Shown here piece after piece: positions 18,001-26,180 of a stretch of DNA of 64,000 bases. Below the pieces are notes generated by a model that was given only the letters and a program-made list of their open reading frames with translations, searched no databases and was not told where the DNA came from. Position 1 is the first letter of the stretch; each line of letters starts with the position of its first letter. The stretch spans positions 42,735-106,734 of the IMG/VR virus record IMGVR_UViG_3300027151_000002. One strand, 5' to 3'. The stretch comes from a virus. The translations under genes and the position numbers were made by a program.

Positions 18001-18279
18001 TCAAAACGGATCGTCAGAGCCGCCAGAAAAGCTTTGCTTGGAGCCACTGCCGTTGTCCCACATCGAAGCATAAGCCTTGGGGCTCTCTGTCATTTCAGGC
18101 ACTGTCACCAGACCCTTGAAATGAGGGGCAGTATCTTTATCGCGCTTGTCGTTGTTCCACAATGCAAAACGCAGCTTGTAGTTGCCATTTGCATTAGTCC
18201 CGGCCTTTTTCATGGCATTGAGAATGTCGGGAGTAAGATCAAGCGATCCAGAAAAAGAAGGAAGATTGCCAGCGGGCAT
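18001..18279 (-). CDS. Small ssDNA-binding-like protein
   Basis: A 92-residue protein with a beta-rich core (NGNYKLRFALWNNDKRDKDT..HFKGLVTVPE) and a flexible Gly/Ser tail ending SDDPF. An acidic tail ending in Pro-Phe is the protein-interaction tip of bacterial SSB proteins. It lies downstream of the exonuclease and annealing protein genes on the same strand, exactly where phage recombination operons carry an SSB. The fold call is inference. Confidence 0.5.
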   Translation of the reverse strand: MPAGNLPSFSGSLDLTPDILNAMKKAGTNANGNYKLRFALWNNDKRDKDTAPHFKGLVTVPEMTESPKAYASMWDNGSGSKQSFSGGSDDPF

Positions 18280-18350
18280 TGAGTGTTCCTCTGCGGAGTG
18301 TAGTAGGCCCTGGAAGGGGCATCAGAAGCATAGCGCCATAAACAGGGGAG

Positions 18351-19151
18351 TCAAGCTCCACGGTCCATAGAAATTGTTAAGGGGCGCCCGCCTGGGTAGT
18401 GATCAAAGAAGAACTGCTGCACCTTCTGCACCATGATGCCTGCCTGCATAGCAAGCTCTGCTGCCGAAAGACTTACGATTTGCGCTTCCTGGCCGTTACC
18501 AGTGTCGGGATCGTAAATAGCAATGGCGCAATGTGCTTCATTGACTTCGATGTCATACATCTGTTCAATGGCTTGCACGTAGGCACCAAGCTGCATGCGG
18601 TAATCGGCCAGTTGAGTGTCAGGCTTTTCCTTGTAGCTCGTCTTCCAATCAAGCAAGGCATACGCCCCGCTGTTCATCTTGGCGAGCATATCGAACGTGC
18701 CTGAATAGCCAATTTCTTGCGCAGGATCGTACCAGGCAATGGCGCTTTCAACGAGCAGCGGACTATCCACTCGCTCAAGAAAGCCAACAATGCTTTCAAA
18801 GTAGGGGACGTAATTCTCGTGCGAATCGAGGTGGGTTTGAATGTCTTCACCATTCCAGAGGTCTTCTAGAACACCGTGAAGCCAATTGCCTCGATCCACA
18901 GCATTACGAGTGCGACGATTAGCTTCTTCATCGCCCACTTTCCTGCGCCAATTCATGAGCGCTGCAATCTTGCCAGGCGATGAACACGCGCTCGCAATAG
19001 TCGTCACAGAGGGCAAAACACACCCTGCGGGAACATTGGGAAAATCGTCGCAAACGTAATAGCGCTTCTTGTTCAGTTGGAGCCTGTTGGGTTCGTAGCG
19101 GGGAAACGCTGGCATTTGAAGGGCTGCAAGGCATAGATCGTAACAAGCCAC
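18351..19151 (-). CDS. PD-(D/E)XK exonuclease (Cas4/RecB-like)
   Basis: A 266-residue protein. 'LPSVTTIASACSSPGKIAAL' followed by 'RGNWLHGVLEDLW' is the N-terminal helix region; 'VESAIAW' supplies Glu, 'GYSGTFDML' the Asp and 'YALLDWKTSYK' the D/E-x-K pair. 'DYRMQLGAYVQAIEQ' is the conserved Q-x3-Y helix. It would resect DNA ends for the annealing protein encoded upstream. The right module's truncated 63791 gene begins with the same region (LISAVTKTPMQMEAIMASR), so both phages carry this pair. Confidence 0.75.
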   Translation of the reverse strand: MACYDLCLAALQMPAFPRYEPNRLQLNKKRYYVCDDFPNVPAGCVLPSVTTIASACSSPGKIAALMNWRRKVGDEEANRRTRNAVDRGNWLHGVLEDLWNGEDIQTHLDSHENYVPYFESIVGFLERVDSPLLVESAIAWYDPAQEIGYSGTFDMLAKMNSGAYALLDWKTSYKEKPDTQLADYRMQLGAYVQAIEQMYDIEVNEAHCAIAIYDPDTGNGQEAQIVSLSAAELAMQAGIMVQKVQQFFFDHYPGGRPLTISMDRGA

Positions 19152-19154
19152 TTG

Positions 19155-19475
19155 TCATTTTTCATTCATGTCCCAGAAGTAGTCGCAGCCCTCTTCATCG
19201 CATGGAGGCGCAGCGAAATAGCTCTGCCAGCGATCCGCAGGCGCCATGTAACGCCAGCAATTTTCTTTAACAGGGCATTCACCCCCCGTGCACATCGCAA
19301 TGTCAGGCATGAGAATAGTGCGAGCAGTTTGATAAAGGAATCGCTTATCAGCCAAAGGATGATTAGCAACGGCCTCAAGAACAGCAGCAATGCGACGATC
19401 ACTGCTAAGCGTGTCTTCAGGAAAGCTCCAGAACGCTTCATGACAAGCATCAATTAGAGAGCGATGATTTTGCAC
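19155..19475 (-). CDS. Cys-rich phage protein, putative zinc binding
   Basis: A 106-residue protein. The N-terminal half is helical; the C-terminal half has six cysteines spaced CTGGECPVKENC then 'RYMAPADRWQSYFAAPPCDEEGCDYFW', fitting a small zinc-binding domain. It lies 3 nt upstream of the exonuclease and overlaps the next upstream gene, so it is part of the recombination operon. Function unknown. Confidence 0.6.
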   Translation of the reverse strand: MQNHRSLIDACHEAFWSFPEDTLSSDRRIAAVLEAVANHPLADKRFLYQTARTILMPDIAMCTGGECPVKENCWRYMAPADRWQSYFAAPPCDEEGCDYFWDMNEK

Positions 19476-19713
19476 GCTTTTCTTCCATCATTTCATGCTC
19501 TTCAACCATTGTTTCCATGGAGGCCATTATGCAGCTCTCAAAGAAGCCACAAGCCAAAATAAACTGCTTGAAATGTTCAATGATTTCAGGCATGTAAATG
19601 TTATGGAAAGAATAGGAGACTTTGGTTTCTCCTTCTTCGTAAAGAAAAGTGAAACGACTCATGGGAGAATCAGCGAAAGAATCGCCAAGATTGACAGAGC
19701 AAGGATCAGGCAT
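19450..19713 (-). CDS. Hypothetical protein
   Basis: An 87-residue acidic helical protein (start MPDPCSVNLGDS, or the later ATG at MSRFTFLYEEGE). It contains 'YSFHNIYMPEIIEHFKQFILACGFFES', which reads as an amphipathic pair of helices. Its 3' end overlaps the Cys-rich gene by 26 nt. No family recognised. Confidence 0.5.
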   Translation of the reverse strand: MPDPCSVNLGDSFADSPMSRFTFLYEEGETKVSYSFHNIYMPEIIEHFKQFILACGFFESCIMASMETMVEEHEMMEEKRAKSSLSN

Positions 19714-19799
19714 GTAAAGGTAACGAGAAGGAACAGGCCAAGAGGATCATTCGCCAAATAGGGCGGGAGGAAGCTCAGTAATTGGTAGGGCATCATCAT
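19659..19799 (-). CDS. Possible tiny membrane protein
   Basis: A 46-residue ORF with start choices at three consecutive ATG codons (19799, 19796, 19793), a GGAG about 12 nt upstream, and a hydrophobic segment GLFLLVTFTCLILALSILAI. It overlaps the start of the 19713 gene in another frame. The overlap is a caution, but overlapping short genes are common in this block. Confidence 0.35.
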   Translation of the reverse strand: MMMPYQLLSFLPPYLANDPLGLFLLVTFTCLILALSILAILSLILP

Positions 19800-19821
19800 C
19801 AATGCAAACTGCTCCAGCAAA

Positions 19822-19840
19822 GGCCCGCGCTAAGCGGGCC
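19822..19840 (-). terminator. Terminator after the annealing-protein gene
   Basis: GGCCCGC and GCGGGCC around a 5-nt loop, followed by TTT on the minus strand, 11 nt after the stop of the annealing protein gene. Confidence 0.6.
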
Positions 19841-19850
19841 GCTGCTAGAT

Positions 19851-20804
19851 CTACTGCTTTTTTGCGACGAAAGCTTTCATGCCATCAATAATGGCAGCAG
19901 TATCTTCAAGGCCACGCACGGCATTGATTTCTTCAGTCATTTCAGCTTTGCTAATGGCAATTTGCTCTTGCTTTGCCCATAGCGTCATCATTGCTGCGAC
20001 GACGTTTCCGAAGGCTTGCCAGCTTTTGACTTCCGTGGCGCGAGCAAGTCCAATGCTTTCAAGAGCAGCTTTACCTGCAGCCATAGAAGCTTTCTCGTCG
20101 CCATAGTTCAACGGATTGGCTTTACACACTGCTGTAAGAGCTGCTTTTGCGTCGAAAGGCTCACTGGTCCCTGTATCGGCGGCGGCAGTAGGCCCTTCTT
20201 CTCCAACATCAGAAGTGCCACCAGTAGTGGCCGTCGCAGCCTTCTTGGCCGCACGAGCAGGCTTTGGGGCATCTTGCTGCAGCGCCGGTTTCGGCGCTTC
20301 TTCCTTCGGGATGTCCTCTCCGGCATAGAGACGAAGACCAAGGCCCGTGAACGTAGCGATGGCCTTGACGCTCGCACGTTGGATGTTGTCACTAATGGCA
20401 CGGCCATCAAGCTGTTGAATAGAGTTGTGCTTCCTGTCCATCACGGGAAAGACAAGAGCAGGGGTGCGACGAATGCCGTCCGTGAGGTAGGGGCGAAGGA
20501 TAAAAGCACCAGGCTCACCGAAGACGGGCCAGCCAAGAGTTTTCTCTTCAAAGGCCACAAAGAGCGTCGGGAAATGCTCCTTCAAATAGCGGAATGCAAA
20601 TGGCCAGGACAAATAGGACAAGCCTTTGTAGTCCTTTTCAATGTGAGGGCCAATGTCTGGAGTGTCATACGCAGCTTTAAAAGCTTCGGCGCTGATTTCC
20701 AGCGGGGTGAAGATGCCGTTGTAACGGTCGAGCATTGCTGCTTTTGCGGAGTCTTCCATGCTGGAAAAGTCGGACGGAGAATAAGTGAAGATAGTGTGGT
20801 TCAT
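19851..20804 (-). CDS. Single-strand annealing protein, DUF1071/Sak3-like
   Basis: A 317-residue protein. The N-terminal 150 residues match DUF1071-type recombinases: 'YKGLSYLSWPFAFRYLKEHFP', 'ALVFPVMDRKHNSI', 'RAISDNIQRASVKAIATFTGLGLRLYAGEDIP'. A low-complexity Ala/Pro/Lys linker (about 165-215) follows, then a helical C-terminal domain. Family members are Rad52-like proteins that anneal complementary ssDNA in phage recombination. They pair with the exonuclease and SSB-like protein downstream. The right module uses an unrelated-looking ERF protein for the same job. Confidence 0.75.
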   Translation of the reverse strand: MNHTIFTYSPSDFSSMEDSAKAAMLDRYNGIFTPLEISAEAFKAAYDTPDIGPHIEKDYKGLSYLSWPFAFRYLKEHFPTLFVAFEEKTLGWPVFGEPGAFILRPYLTDGIRRTPALVFPVMDRKHNSIQQLDGRAISDNIQRASVKAIATFTGLGLRLYAGEDIPKEEAPKPALQQDAPKPARAAKKAATATTGGTSDVGEEGPTAAADTGTSEPFDAKAALTAVCKANPLNYGDEKASMAAGKAALESIGLARATEVKSWQAFGNVVAAMMTLWAKQEQIAISKAEMTEEINAVRGLEDTAAIIDGMKAFVAKKQ

Positions 20805-21076
20805 TCAATTGAAGCCACTGCTTTGTAACCAAAACCACGAGGTTGATATTCGCCATACATGATGACAAACATCTTGTCTGGGTTTTCGTTCTTGGTGATA
20901 AGACTGTCACCAGGGAGAGGCCAGTCATTAATCACCCTCACATCAGTGGGCTCTTCAAGGTATTCAGGATCGTAGTTTTCAGAAATGACGCCTTCTTCCC
21001 ATAGAATCTTCACTTCAGAATCGGGATGCTCAAGAAGAAACTCTTCGCAGGCAAGTTTAAGCTGAGAAACCTTCAT
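20801..21076 (-). CDS. Hypothetical protein
   Basis: A 91-residue protein: an N-terminal helix (MKVSQLKLACEEFLLEHPDS) and an acidic beta-rich rest. It overlaps the annealing protein start by 4 nt (ATGA) and the upstream ribbon-helix-helix gene by 20 nt, so it is in the same operon. I recognise no family. Confidence 0.55.
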   Translation of the reverse strand: MKVSQLKLACEEFLLEHPDSEVKILWEEGVISENYDPEYLEEPTDVRVINDWPLPGDSLITKNENPDKMFVIMYGEYQPRGFGYKAVASIE

Positions 21077-21302
21077 AGTTTTCGATGGTGATGTCAGAAA
21101 TGGAATAATCCTCGATCATGGAAAAAGCACCATCAGAAAGAGTGGCGCTACCTTCCCAGATGGGAGTGGAGCGAATGAGACGCTCCACTGTTTCACTCAG
21201 GCTTTGCCTTGCATCATGAGCGATGTTCTTCAGATGGGCGTAGGCAGTATCAGTGAGGGTGAAGTGGCGGCTCTTCTTTAGCTCGCCGTGATCAATGGTC
21301 AT
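21057..21302 (-). CDS. Ribbon-helix-helix-like regulator
   Basis: An 81-residue protein starting MTIDHGELKKSRHFTLTDTA. The pattern 'RHFTLTDTAYAHLKNIAHDA' then 'RQSLSETVERLIRSTP' (beta strand, helix, turn, helix) matches CopG/Arc DNA-binding domains. It is near the head of the leftward recombination operon and so a natural autoregulator. The start at 21302 is chosen because it overlaps the upstream micro-ORF stop. Confidence 0.55.
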   Translation of the reverse strand: MTIDHGELKKSRHFTLTDTAYAHLKNIAHDARQSLSETVERLIRSTPIWEGSATLSDGAFSMIEDYSISDITIENYEGFSA

Positions 21303-21366
21303 AGAACAGAGGGCCGAGAAGGTAACCAATGCTGAAACCGATGATGGCGGCCAGCAAGAGTTCCAT
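21292..21366 (-). CDS. 24-residue membrane micro-protein
   Basis: A tiny ORF, MELLLAAIIGFSIGYLLGPL then FYDH, almost wholly one transmembrane helix. Its stop overlaps the start of the ribbon-helix-helix gene, as in leader peptides. It may be a real membrane peptide or a coupling leader. Confidence 0.35.
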   Translation of the reverse strand: MELLLAAIIGFSIGYLLGPLFYDH

Positions 21367-21509
21367 GGTTTTGCCGTGCGAGGGACATGGCCAATATAGC
21401 CGTCATAGCCAGAGCGTCAAGGCTTGAAGCTAAAGCTGGCATGAAGAATTGCGAAAGCCTTGCAGCAGCAGGATTCTGGTGCTAGAACACCCCCATCTCA
21501 CCATCGCCC

Positions 21510-23525
21510 ATGGCTTTTTCCATTCTTGAACACCTCGCCAAACTGGAGCCGAGCGACCATGCAGGCAAATACATCTGCCCTGCGTGCGGTGGCAACGACC
21601 TGTCCGTGAACGAAGGGAACGGAGCATACAACTGCTTCAATGACGACAGTCCGAAGCATCGTGCAGAAATTCGTAACATTCTTGCTCCTCTAGAGCGCTG
21701 GGAACGTCCCATGCGCGAAGCAAAACGCTATTCGTTCCCCTATCAAAATCGCAATCGCGAAGACGTGATAGTCGTCACGCGAGATGACACTTCTGGCAAG
21801 AAAAGCATTTCGCAAGACTATCCCACTGCCAATAATGTAAGTGGCAAGCGTTCTGAAATTGTCAAACAACTTCGCAAGAACGTTCTTCCCTATCGCTATT
21901 ACGATGCCATTGAAGCATCAGCAGCTTCAGGCCTGCCCATCTTCATTGTTGAAGGCGAACTGACTGCTGATAGGCTTTGGGAAATCGGCCTGCCTTCTAG
22001 CACGTTTCTTGGTGGCAGCGGACAATATCGTGCGAACGGTGACTATTCGCAACTGTTTCGCGGGCAGAAAGTAGTTCTATGTCCTGATCGTGATGAGCCT
22101 GGCGTGGCTCTCATGAAGGAGGTGGCTGCAGACAATCCCAATGCGCAATGGTGCTACGCGGATCCAAGCAGCTTTGAATGGGACAATCTGCCTCAGAAAG
22201 GAGGCTATGACTTAGCCGACTGGCTTGATGATGGTGCAGATCAAGATGCCATTCTTTCATCCATCGTCTCAAAGGATAGGCACGAAGGGAAAGACGGGCT
22301 CCCTTCTTACGAGGAGATCATTGGCACGTTTGAGCGCATGGTTGGTCTCTACAACAACGATGCCCGCATTGCCTATGAAGCTCGCCAATGGATGGATGCT
22401 CATGGCGTCAAGCTGAATTCACAAGAAATCGACAAGCTGCTTTCTGAAGCACGCGGTCGCGTACATGGCAAAGAGGAAATGGAAATCCTCGATGCAAAAG
22501 CAATTGCACAGTCTGAAGACTCAAGGAAGTGGACTATTGCTGGCATTCTTCCTGAAAGTAGCGTGATGCTGCTAGCTGCAGCTCCCGGAAGTGGCAAGAG
22601 CACAATCGTCTACAACTGGGCTTTGCACGTTGCCACTGGTAAAGATTGGAGCAATCGCCGTTGCAAGAAAGGGAAAGTGCTCATCATTCAATGCGACGAG
22701 CCAGTTGTTGATGCTGCAGAAAAGCTTCAAATTATTGGCTACGACGATGATGCACTAGGCAATGGTCAGATTGATTTCATTGATCGCTGGCGCTTTAGTA
22801 ACATCCCCCAGCTCCTTTCTTACGTGCAGCGCCACCAGCCACAGCTCATCATGATTGATAGTCTCACTTCATGCTTGGCTGGCATGGATGTAGATCTCAT
22901 CCGTTCTGATGCTGGTAATTGCATTTACGAACTGCGCGACATTGCCAATCAATATGGTTGCTCCATTGTCATCCTTCACCACTTGAATAAAAGTGGTGGT
23001 ATTCGTGATAGCTCCAGCTTTGAAGCCAACGTTAGTGAAGTGGTGAAACTCTATCGCACTGACAATAATCCTGATTCAACGCAGTTCATGTTTGAATGGA
23101 CCAAGAGCCGAAGTGGCTTAGCTGGTAAGCATTTCATGCAGCGTGATCCTGCCACTTATGGCTGGTATTACAAAGGGCCTGCAGTGGGTGGCAATGAGAG
23201 CATGGATAATCTCGTCAATATGATCAACTCTCGCAAGCACGAGCGTTTCGATAGGAAGGCTGCTGCTAATGCTTCTGGCTCATGGGACACGGTAAGCGTG
23301 GGACGTTTGCTGGAAGTGGCACGTCGTCAAGGCTTGATTGACACCAGCTTCATTGTTGGTCCCAATGGTGAACGCACCAGGATGTACCAAAGCTGGGCTT
23401 ATGAAGCTCCAGATGTTGATTTTGAGCCTGTTCCCGCTCAGGAAGAAGCTCCCCAAGAAGAGCCTGTTCCCATTGTTCCCAATGAAAGTCTTCCCGAAGG
23501 GGAAGACGATGATGAGTGGTTCTGA
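21510..23525 (+). CDS. Primase-helicase (Zn finger, TOPRIM, RepA-like ATPase)
   Basis: A 671-residue protein. In order: a zinc-finger-like region (YICPACGGNDL..YNCF, about 22-43), a TOPRIM primase domain ('PIFIVEGELTADRLWEIG' near 145 and 'VLCPDRDEPG' near 188), then a RecA-fold helicase with Walker A 'AAPGSGKST' near 358 and Walker B 'LIMIDSLTS' near 446. It resembles T7 gp4-like replicative primase-helicases. The tail is acidic and ends GEDDDEWF, like an SSB-type interaction tip. It opens a rightward operon opposite the recombination block. Confidence 0.85.
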   Translation: MAFSILEHLAKLEPSDHAGKYICPACGGNDLSVNEGNGAYNCFNDDSPKHRAEIRNILAPLERWERPMREAKRYSFPYQNRNREDVIVVTRDDTSGKKSISQDYPTANNVSGKRSEIVKQLRKNVLPYRYYDAIEASAASGLPIFIVEGELTADRLWEIGLPSSTFLGGSGQYRANGDYSQLFRGQKVVLCPDRDEPGVALMKEVAADNPNAQWCYADPSSFEWDNLPQKGGYDLADWLDDGADQDAILSSIVSKDRHEGKDGLPSYEEIIGTFERMVGLYNNDARIAYEARQWMDAHGVKLNSQEIDKLLSEARGRVHGKEEMEILDAKAIAQSEDSRKWTIAGILPESSVMLLAAAPGSGKSTIVYNWALHVATGKDWSNRRCKKGKVLIIQCDEPVVDAAEKLQIIGYDDDALGNGQIDFIDRWRFSNIPQLLSYVQRHQPQLIMIDSLTSCLAGMDVDLIRSDAGNCIYELRDIANQYGCSIVILHHLNKSGGIRDSSSFEANVSEVVKLYRTDNNPDSTQFMFEWTKSRSGLAGKHFMQRDPATYGWYYKGPAVGGNESMDNLVNMINSRKHERFDRKAAANASGSWDTVSVGRLLEVARRQGLIDTSFIVGPNGERTRMYQSWAYEAPDVDFEPVPAQEEAPQEEPVPIVPNESLPEGEDDDEWF

Positions 23526-23980
23526 CTGTCTCGCAATAGGAGGGAGGCTCTATTGCACAGCCTCCCCGCTGCCTACCGTAGCGAGCAGCTTTCTTCAGTA
23601 TAGACAAAAGACTAACGGGGGCTCAAGCCCCCTTTTTTGTGCCAATTTCCTCACTGGCCCTCTTGTGAAAATTTGGCGGGGGTGAGTAAACTGGTTCCGG
23701 AATGTCCCGCGAGTATCCCAGAGATCTCAGACGAGCATTCCAGGGGGCTACAAGCCTACGCTGCCTGGCCATCCAGAGCAAGCGGAGCCCCCCAGGGCGA
23801 AGCGCCTCGATCATCAGGCCAAGATTCCCTAAAAGGAACAGGCCAGACGAGGCCTCAAACCTCCGCAATGCCGCTCTAGCCAGAGTGGAGCCCCACAGGG
23901 CGGAACGTTCCAGACGAAAGGCAAACAAGCCTTCAAACAAAAAGAACGTTACTAACATTGCAAAGGAAACTACCAAAGCA
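23526..23980. other. 455-nt stretch without a confident gene; repeated low-complexity segment
   Basis: It holds a terminator (23617-23638). From about 23690 a segment follows in which all three forward frames are largely open and related pieces recur: GAGCCCCCCAGGGCGAAG and GAGCCCCACAGGGCGGAAC; CCAGACGAGGCCTCAAAC and CCAGACGAAAGGC. Frame 23702 gives an Arg-rich peptide leading in frame into the 23981 gene. Frame 23637 gives GVSKLVPECPASIPEISDEH and SGAPQG, and SGAPQG recurs in the third frame. It could be a decayed repetitive gene, a long N-terminus of the next gene, or an RNA. Confidence 0.4.
23617..23638 (+). terminator. Rho-independent terminator after primase-helicase
   Basis: GGGGGC, loop TCAA, GCCCCC, then TTTTTT. 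Confidence 0.85.
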
Positions 23981-24217
23981 ATGCTTCTACCGCCTCAGCC
24001 AGTAGAAAAGCTCCCTCTGCTGGAGCACAATGGAGCAGAAATTCTGCCAATCATTCATCACGGCTTTTCAAAACCCGCTAAAGGGCCGCAACCAGCGGCC
24101 CGTACGCTTTACGGAGCCCGTGATAACAATGGTGAGCGCCATTGGCGCGGAAGCTTGCATGAAATCCAGCAATTGATTGATGGTGGTTTCGCCGTGCAGG
24201 AGCAAGCCAATGCGTGA
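23981..24217 (+). CDS. Small protein of unknown function
   Basis: A 78-residue protein from the ATG at 23981. The frame stays open back to 23702, which would add an Arg/Lys-rich 93-residue N-terminus. The visible domain ends in a compact unit 'RTLYGARDNNGERHWRGSLHEIQQLIDGGFAV'. The next gene overlaps its stop by 8 nt. The shorter start is preferred because the upstream part is repetitive and open in other frames too. Confidence 0.5.
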   Translation: MLLPPQPVEKLPLLEHNGAEILPIIHHGFSKPAKGPQPAARTLYGARDNNGERHWRGSLHEIQQLIDGGFAVQEQANA

Positions 24218-24425
24218 ATTCTGCACCAACCCAAAGGATTGCATGGCTCTTGCTTACGAGCGTGAAGCTGAGCATGAAATGGACTCTCGCGGGCTAGATG
24301 CTGCTTATGCAGAAATCGTTGATAGCTTCCACAAAGAAATGGAAGAATTTATTAGGAAGTATTGCCCTAAAAAGCTAAATGAGTTTGATGATCTGTTAGA
24401 AAAAGCTTTCTGGCAGTATCATTGA
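24210..24425 (+). CDS. Small acidic helical protein
   Basis: A 71-residue protein starting at an ATG preceded by AGGAGCAAGCCA, a good ribosome site. The N-terminus MREFCTNPKDC has two cysteines and the rest is helical and acidic (AEHEMDSRGLDAAYAEIVDS). It is coupled to the gene before. No family recognised. Confidence 0.55.
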   Translation: MREFCTNPKDCMALAYEREAEHEMDSRGLDAAYAEIVDSFHKEMEEFIRKYCPKKLNEFDDLLEKAFWQYH

Positions 24426-24428
24426 ACC

Positions 24429-24602
24429 ATGCTTAATTCAGGCGATGATCTTCAGCGTCTCATTGATGATGCCATTCGTCGCCATGAAATCAGAGTGGCA
24501 CTATGGAGCGGCGCATTAGGCGCCGCTCTTCTATTAGGCACGTTCCATGCCATTGCATTGCTTCGTCATGAATTACACTCCCTCACCATTGTCACAAGCT
24601 GA
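24429..24602 (+). CDS. Small membrane protein
   Basis: A 57-residue protein: a helical N-terminus (SGDDLQRLIDDAIRRHEIRV), one transmembrane segment (ALWSGALGAALLLGTFHAIALL) and a short tail. It starts 3 nt after the previous stop and overlaps the next gene. It might be a second holin-like or membrane-targeting protein, but nothing in the context proves that. Confidence 0.55.
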   Translation: MLNSGDDLQRLIDDAIRRHEIRVALWSGALGAALLLGTFHAIALLRHELHSLTIVTS

Positions 24603-24738
24603 ATGGGAAGAGCTTTGTATGTTGAAGCAAGCCATTGATGATGCTCCGGCCACTGTCGTGGCCTCGCGCATGGAACGTTTCACAGAATTATTTGTTCGTA
24701 CTCTCCATGGAAAGGGAGATACCATGAGGGGCGCATAG
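24568..24738 (+). CDS. Small conserved cyanophage-type protein
   Basis: A 56-residue protein starting MNYTPSPLSQAEWEELCMLK and containing 'RMERFTELFVRTLHGKGD'. I recall similar short proteins in cyanophage genomes, without known function. It overlaps the small membrane protein gene by 35 nt. Confidence 0.6.
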   Translation: MNYTPSPLSQAEWEELCMLKQAIDDAPATVVASRMERFTELFVRTLHGKGDTMRGA

Positions 24739-24780
24739 CCAAAAGCTTCGCTTACAATGCGAGAAGCAAAATAATAAAGA

Positions 24781-25536
24781 ATGCCTCGTCCTGAAATTGA
24801 ATTTGCTACGCCTGAAGAAGAAGAGGCTTATGCACGAAAAGCTTTAGCAAAGGCTGGCGTTCCAATTTCACAATACGAAGCCATTCGTGAGCATAAATCA
24901 AAAGGCGGTACAGCCGGTCCTGGCATCTACACCAAAGAGATGCTTGGCGTTAGGCGATGGATGGTGCAGGAGCTTCTTGCAGCAAAAATGAGCAATCGTC
25001 AGATTGCGAATGTTCTTAAACTCAGCAAAGAAACAGTTAATGGTGATCGCCATTTCAACCGCGATCTCTATACGCAAGAAATCTTGAAGAATCAAGATAC
25101 GCACAGGGCGCGTCTCTTGAAAGAACAAATGGAGCTAAAAGACTTAGCTCTTCGTAGCTTTGAAAATAGTAAGCGCAAGAAAGTAGTCACCATTATGGAC
25201 GGTGGTGACGATGGTAGCAAGGAGATGGTGAAGATTGAAGAAAGTGCTGGCGACGCATCGTTCCTTAACGTGGCCAAGAATTCCCTGGTGGAACAAGCAA
25301 AGTTGCTTGGCTTGAACGAAATCAAGCAAGTGGAAAACCAAGACACCTCCTATAGGAAATTCCTGAAAGATTTGTCTTCCACCATTGAAAAGGAGAAGGA
25401 AGCCAAAGCAACGGAAGAACGCCGAAGCAATTCTCTTCCTGCGTCTGCTGAGACTATTAGCTTCGATGCAGAACCAGAAAACGAGCCACTTCCTGACGCC
25501 ATGCCTTTACAAACAATTAATGAAGATGACTATTGA
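24781..25536 (+). CDS. Terminase small subunit-like DNA-binding protein
   Basis: A 251-residue protein. A helix-turn-helix (KMSNRQIANVLKLSKETVNG, about residues 66-85) is followed by a long charged helical region and an acidic C-terminus (FDAEPENEPLPD..NEDDY). This matches the plan of phage TerS proteins, which bind packaging sites by an N-terminal HTH and oligomerise through helices. No large subunit follows; the neighbours are small unknown genes until the composition break at 27.5 kb. A transcriptional regulator is the alternative. Confidence 0.5.
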   Translation: MPRPEIEFATPEEEEAYARKALAKAGVPISQYEAIREHKSKGGTAGPGIYTKEMLGVRRWMVQELLAAKMSNRQIANVLKLSKETVNGDRHFNRDLYTQEILKNQDTHRARLLKEQMELKDLALRSFENSKRKKVVTIMDGGDDGSKEMVKIEESAGDASFLNVAKNSLVEQAKLLGLNEIKQVENQDTSYRKFLKDLSSTIEKEKEAKATEERRSNSLPASAETISFDAEPENEPLPDAMPLQTINEDDY

Positions 25537-25538
25537 CA

Positions 25539-25560
25539 ATGGTCCTTAATGGGACCATTA
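25539..25560 (+). other. Hairpin in the gap after the TerS-like gene
   Basis: AATGGTCC and GGACCATT form a perfect stem with a short loop, without a T tract. It lies between the TerS-like gene and the next gene. Confidence 0.4.
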
Positions 25561-25584
25561 TGAGCCCATCTTCTCCCTTTTCCA

Positions 25585-26010
25585 TTGGACGCTTTTGATT
25601 CCGTCGACCAGTTTCTACGGCAAGCTGTAGCCGCTAAAGATGGCAAGCGGCAAGCTATCGGCGCTTCAATCTCGCCTCACTTGCAGGACCATGGCACTGT
25701 AGGCATTCCGCCGAAACTGGCCAAGACCATAGAAGCCATGCTGCAGAAGCATGGCGACGAAACCTACCGGCAAGTGGCCCTGTTCTGCCTGGGCAAATGG
25801 TTTGAGCTGCACATTGGCATGTTTGAGGAACTCATTGGTGAAGAGCCCAGTATGGCTTGTAGCTGCCTAATGGACTCCACTCGCATTGCTGATGCTCTCC
25901 ATCTCCTTTCAGAAATTAATAGCATTGGAGGCGACGGCGGATGGCGCACCATGCTTGAAGAAACGCTCAGTCAGCACATTCTTGAAGAGCTTGAAGAGGA
26001 GAGTTGGTAA
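25585..26010 (+). CDS. Hypothetical helical protein
   Basis: A 141-residue protein; the best start is TTG at 25585 (no ATG fits). It is entirely helical, with PPKLAKTIEAMLQKHGDETY, 'GKWFELHIGMFEELIGEEPSMACSCL' and an acidic C-terminus. Its stop overlaps the next ATG (TAATG). No family recognised. Confidence 0.55.
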   Translation: MDAFDSVDQFLRQAVAAKDGKRQAIGASISPHLQDHGTVGIPPKLAKTIEAMLQKHGDETYRQVALFCLGKWFELHIGMFEELIGEEPSMACSCLMDSTRIADALHLLSEINSIGGDGGWRTMLEETLSQHILEELEEESW

Positions 26011-26180
26011 TGGCTGCAACGTGCCGCACATTCTTGATCACCACTTACGAAGGCAAGAAAATCGCCCTTGGGGCGATTTCCGCAAAACAAGCTGAACACT
26101 TTATGCTTGCCATGCGTCCCGATGTGAGGATTGCAATGATTGAAGAAATTCCTCCGCTTCCCGAAGACCCCAAATTATGA
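26010..26180 (+). CDS. Small hypothetical protein
   Basis: A 56-residue alpha/beta protein (CRTFLITTYEGKKIALGAIS, then 'KQAEHFMLAMRPDVRIAMIEEIPPLPEDP'). It is coupled to both neighbours by overlapping start and stop codons, which is the main support for it being real. Confidence 0.55.
   Translation: MAATCRTFLITTYEGKKIALGAISAKQAEHFMLAMRPDVRIAMIEEIPPLPEDPKL

Noticed and set aside
20016-20828. 270-residue forward frame
   Set aside because: Antisense to the DUF1071-type annealing protein, which has clear conserved motifs.
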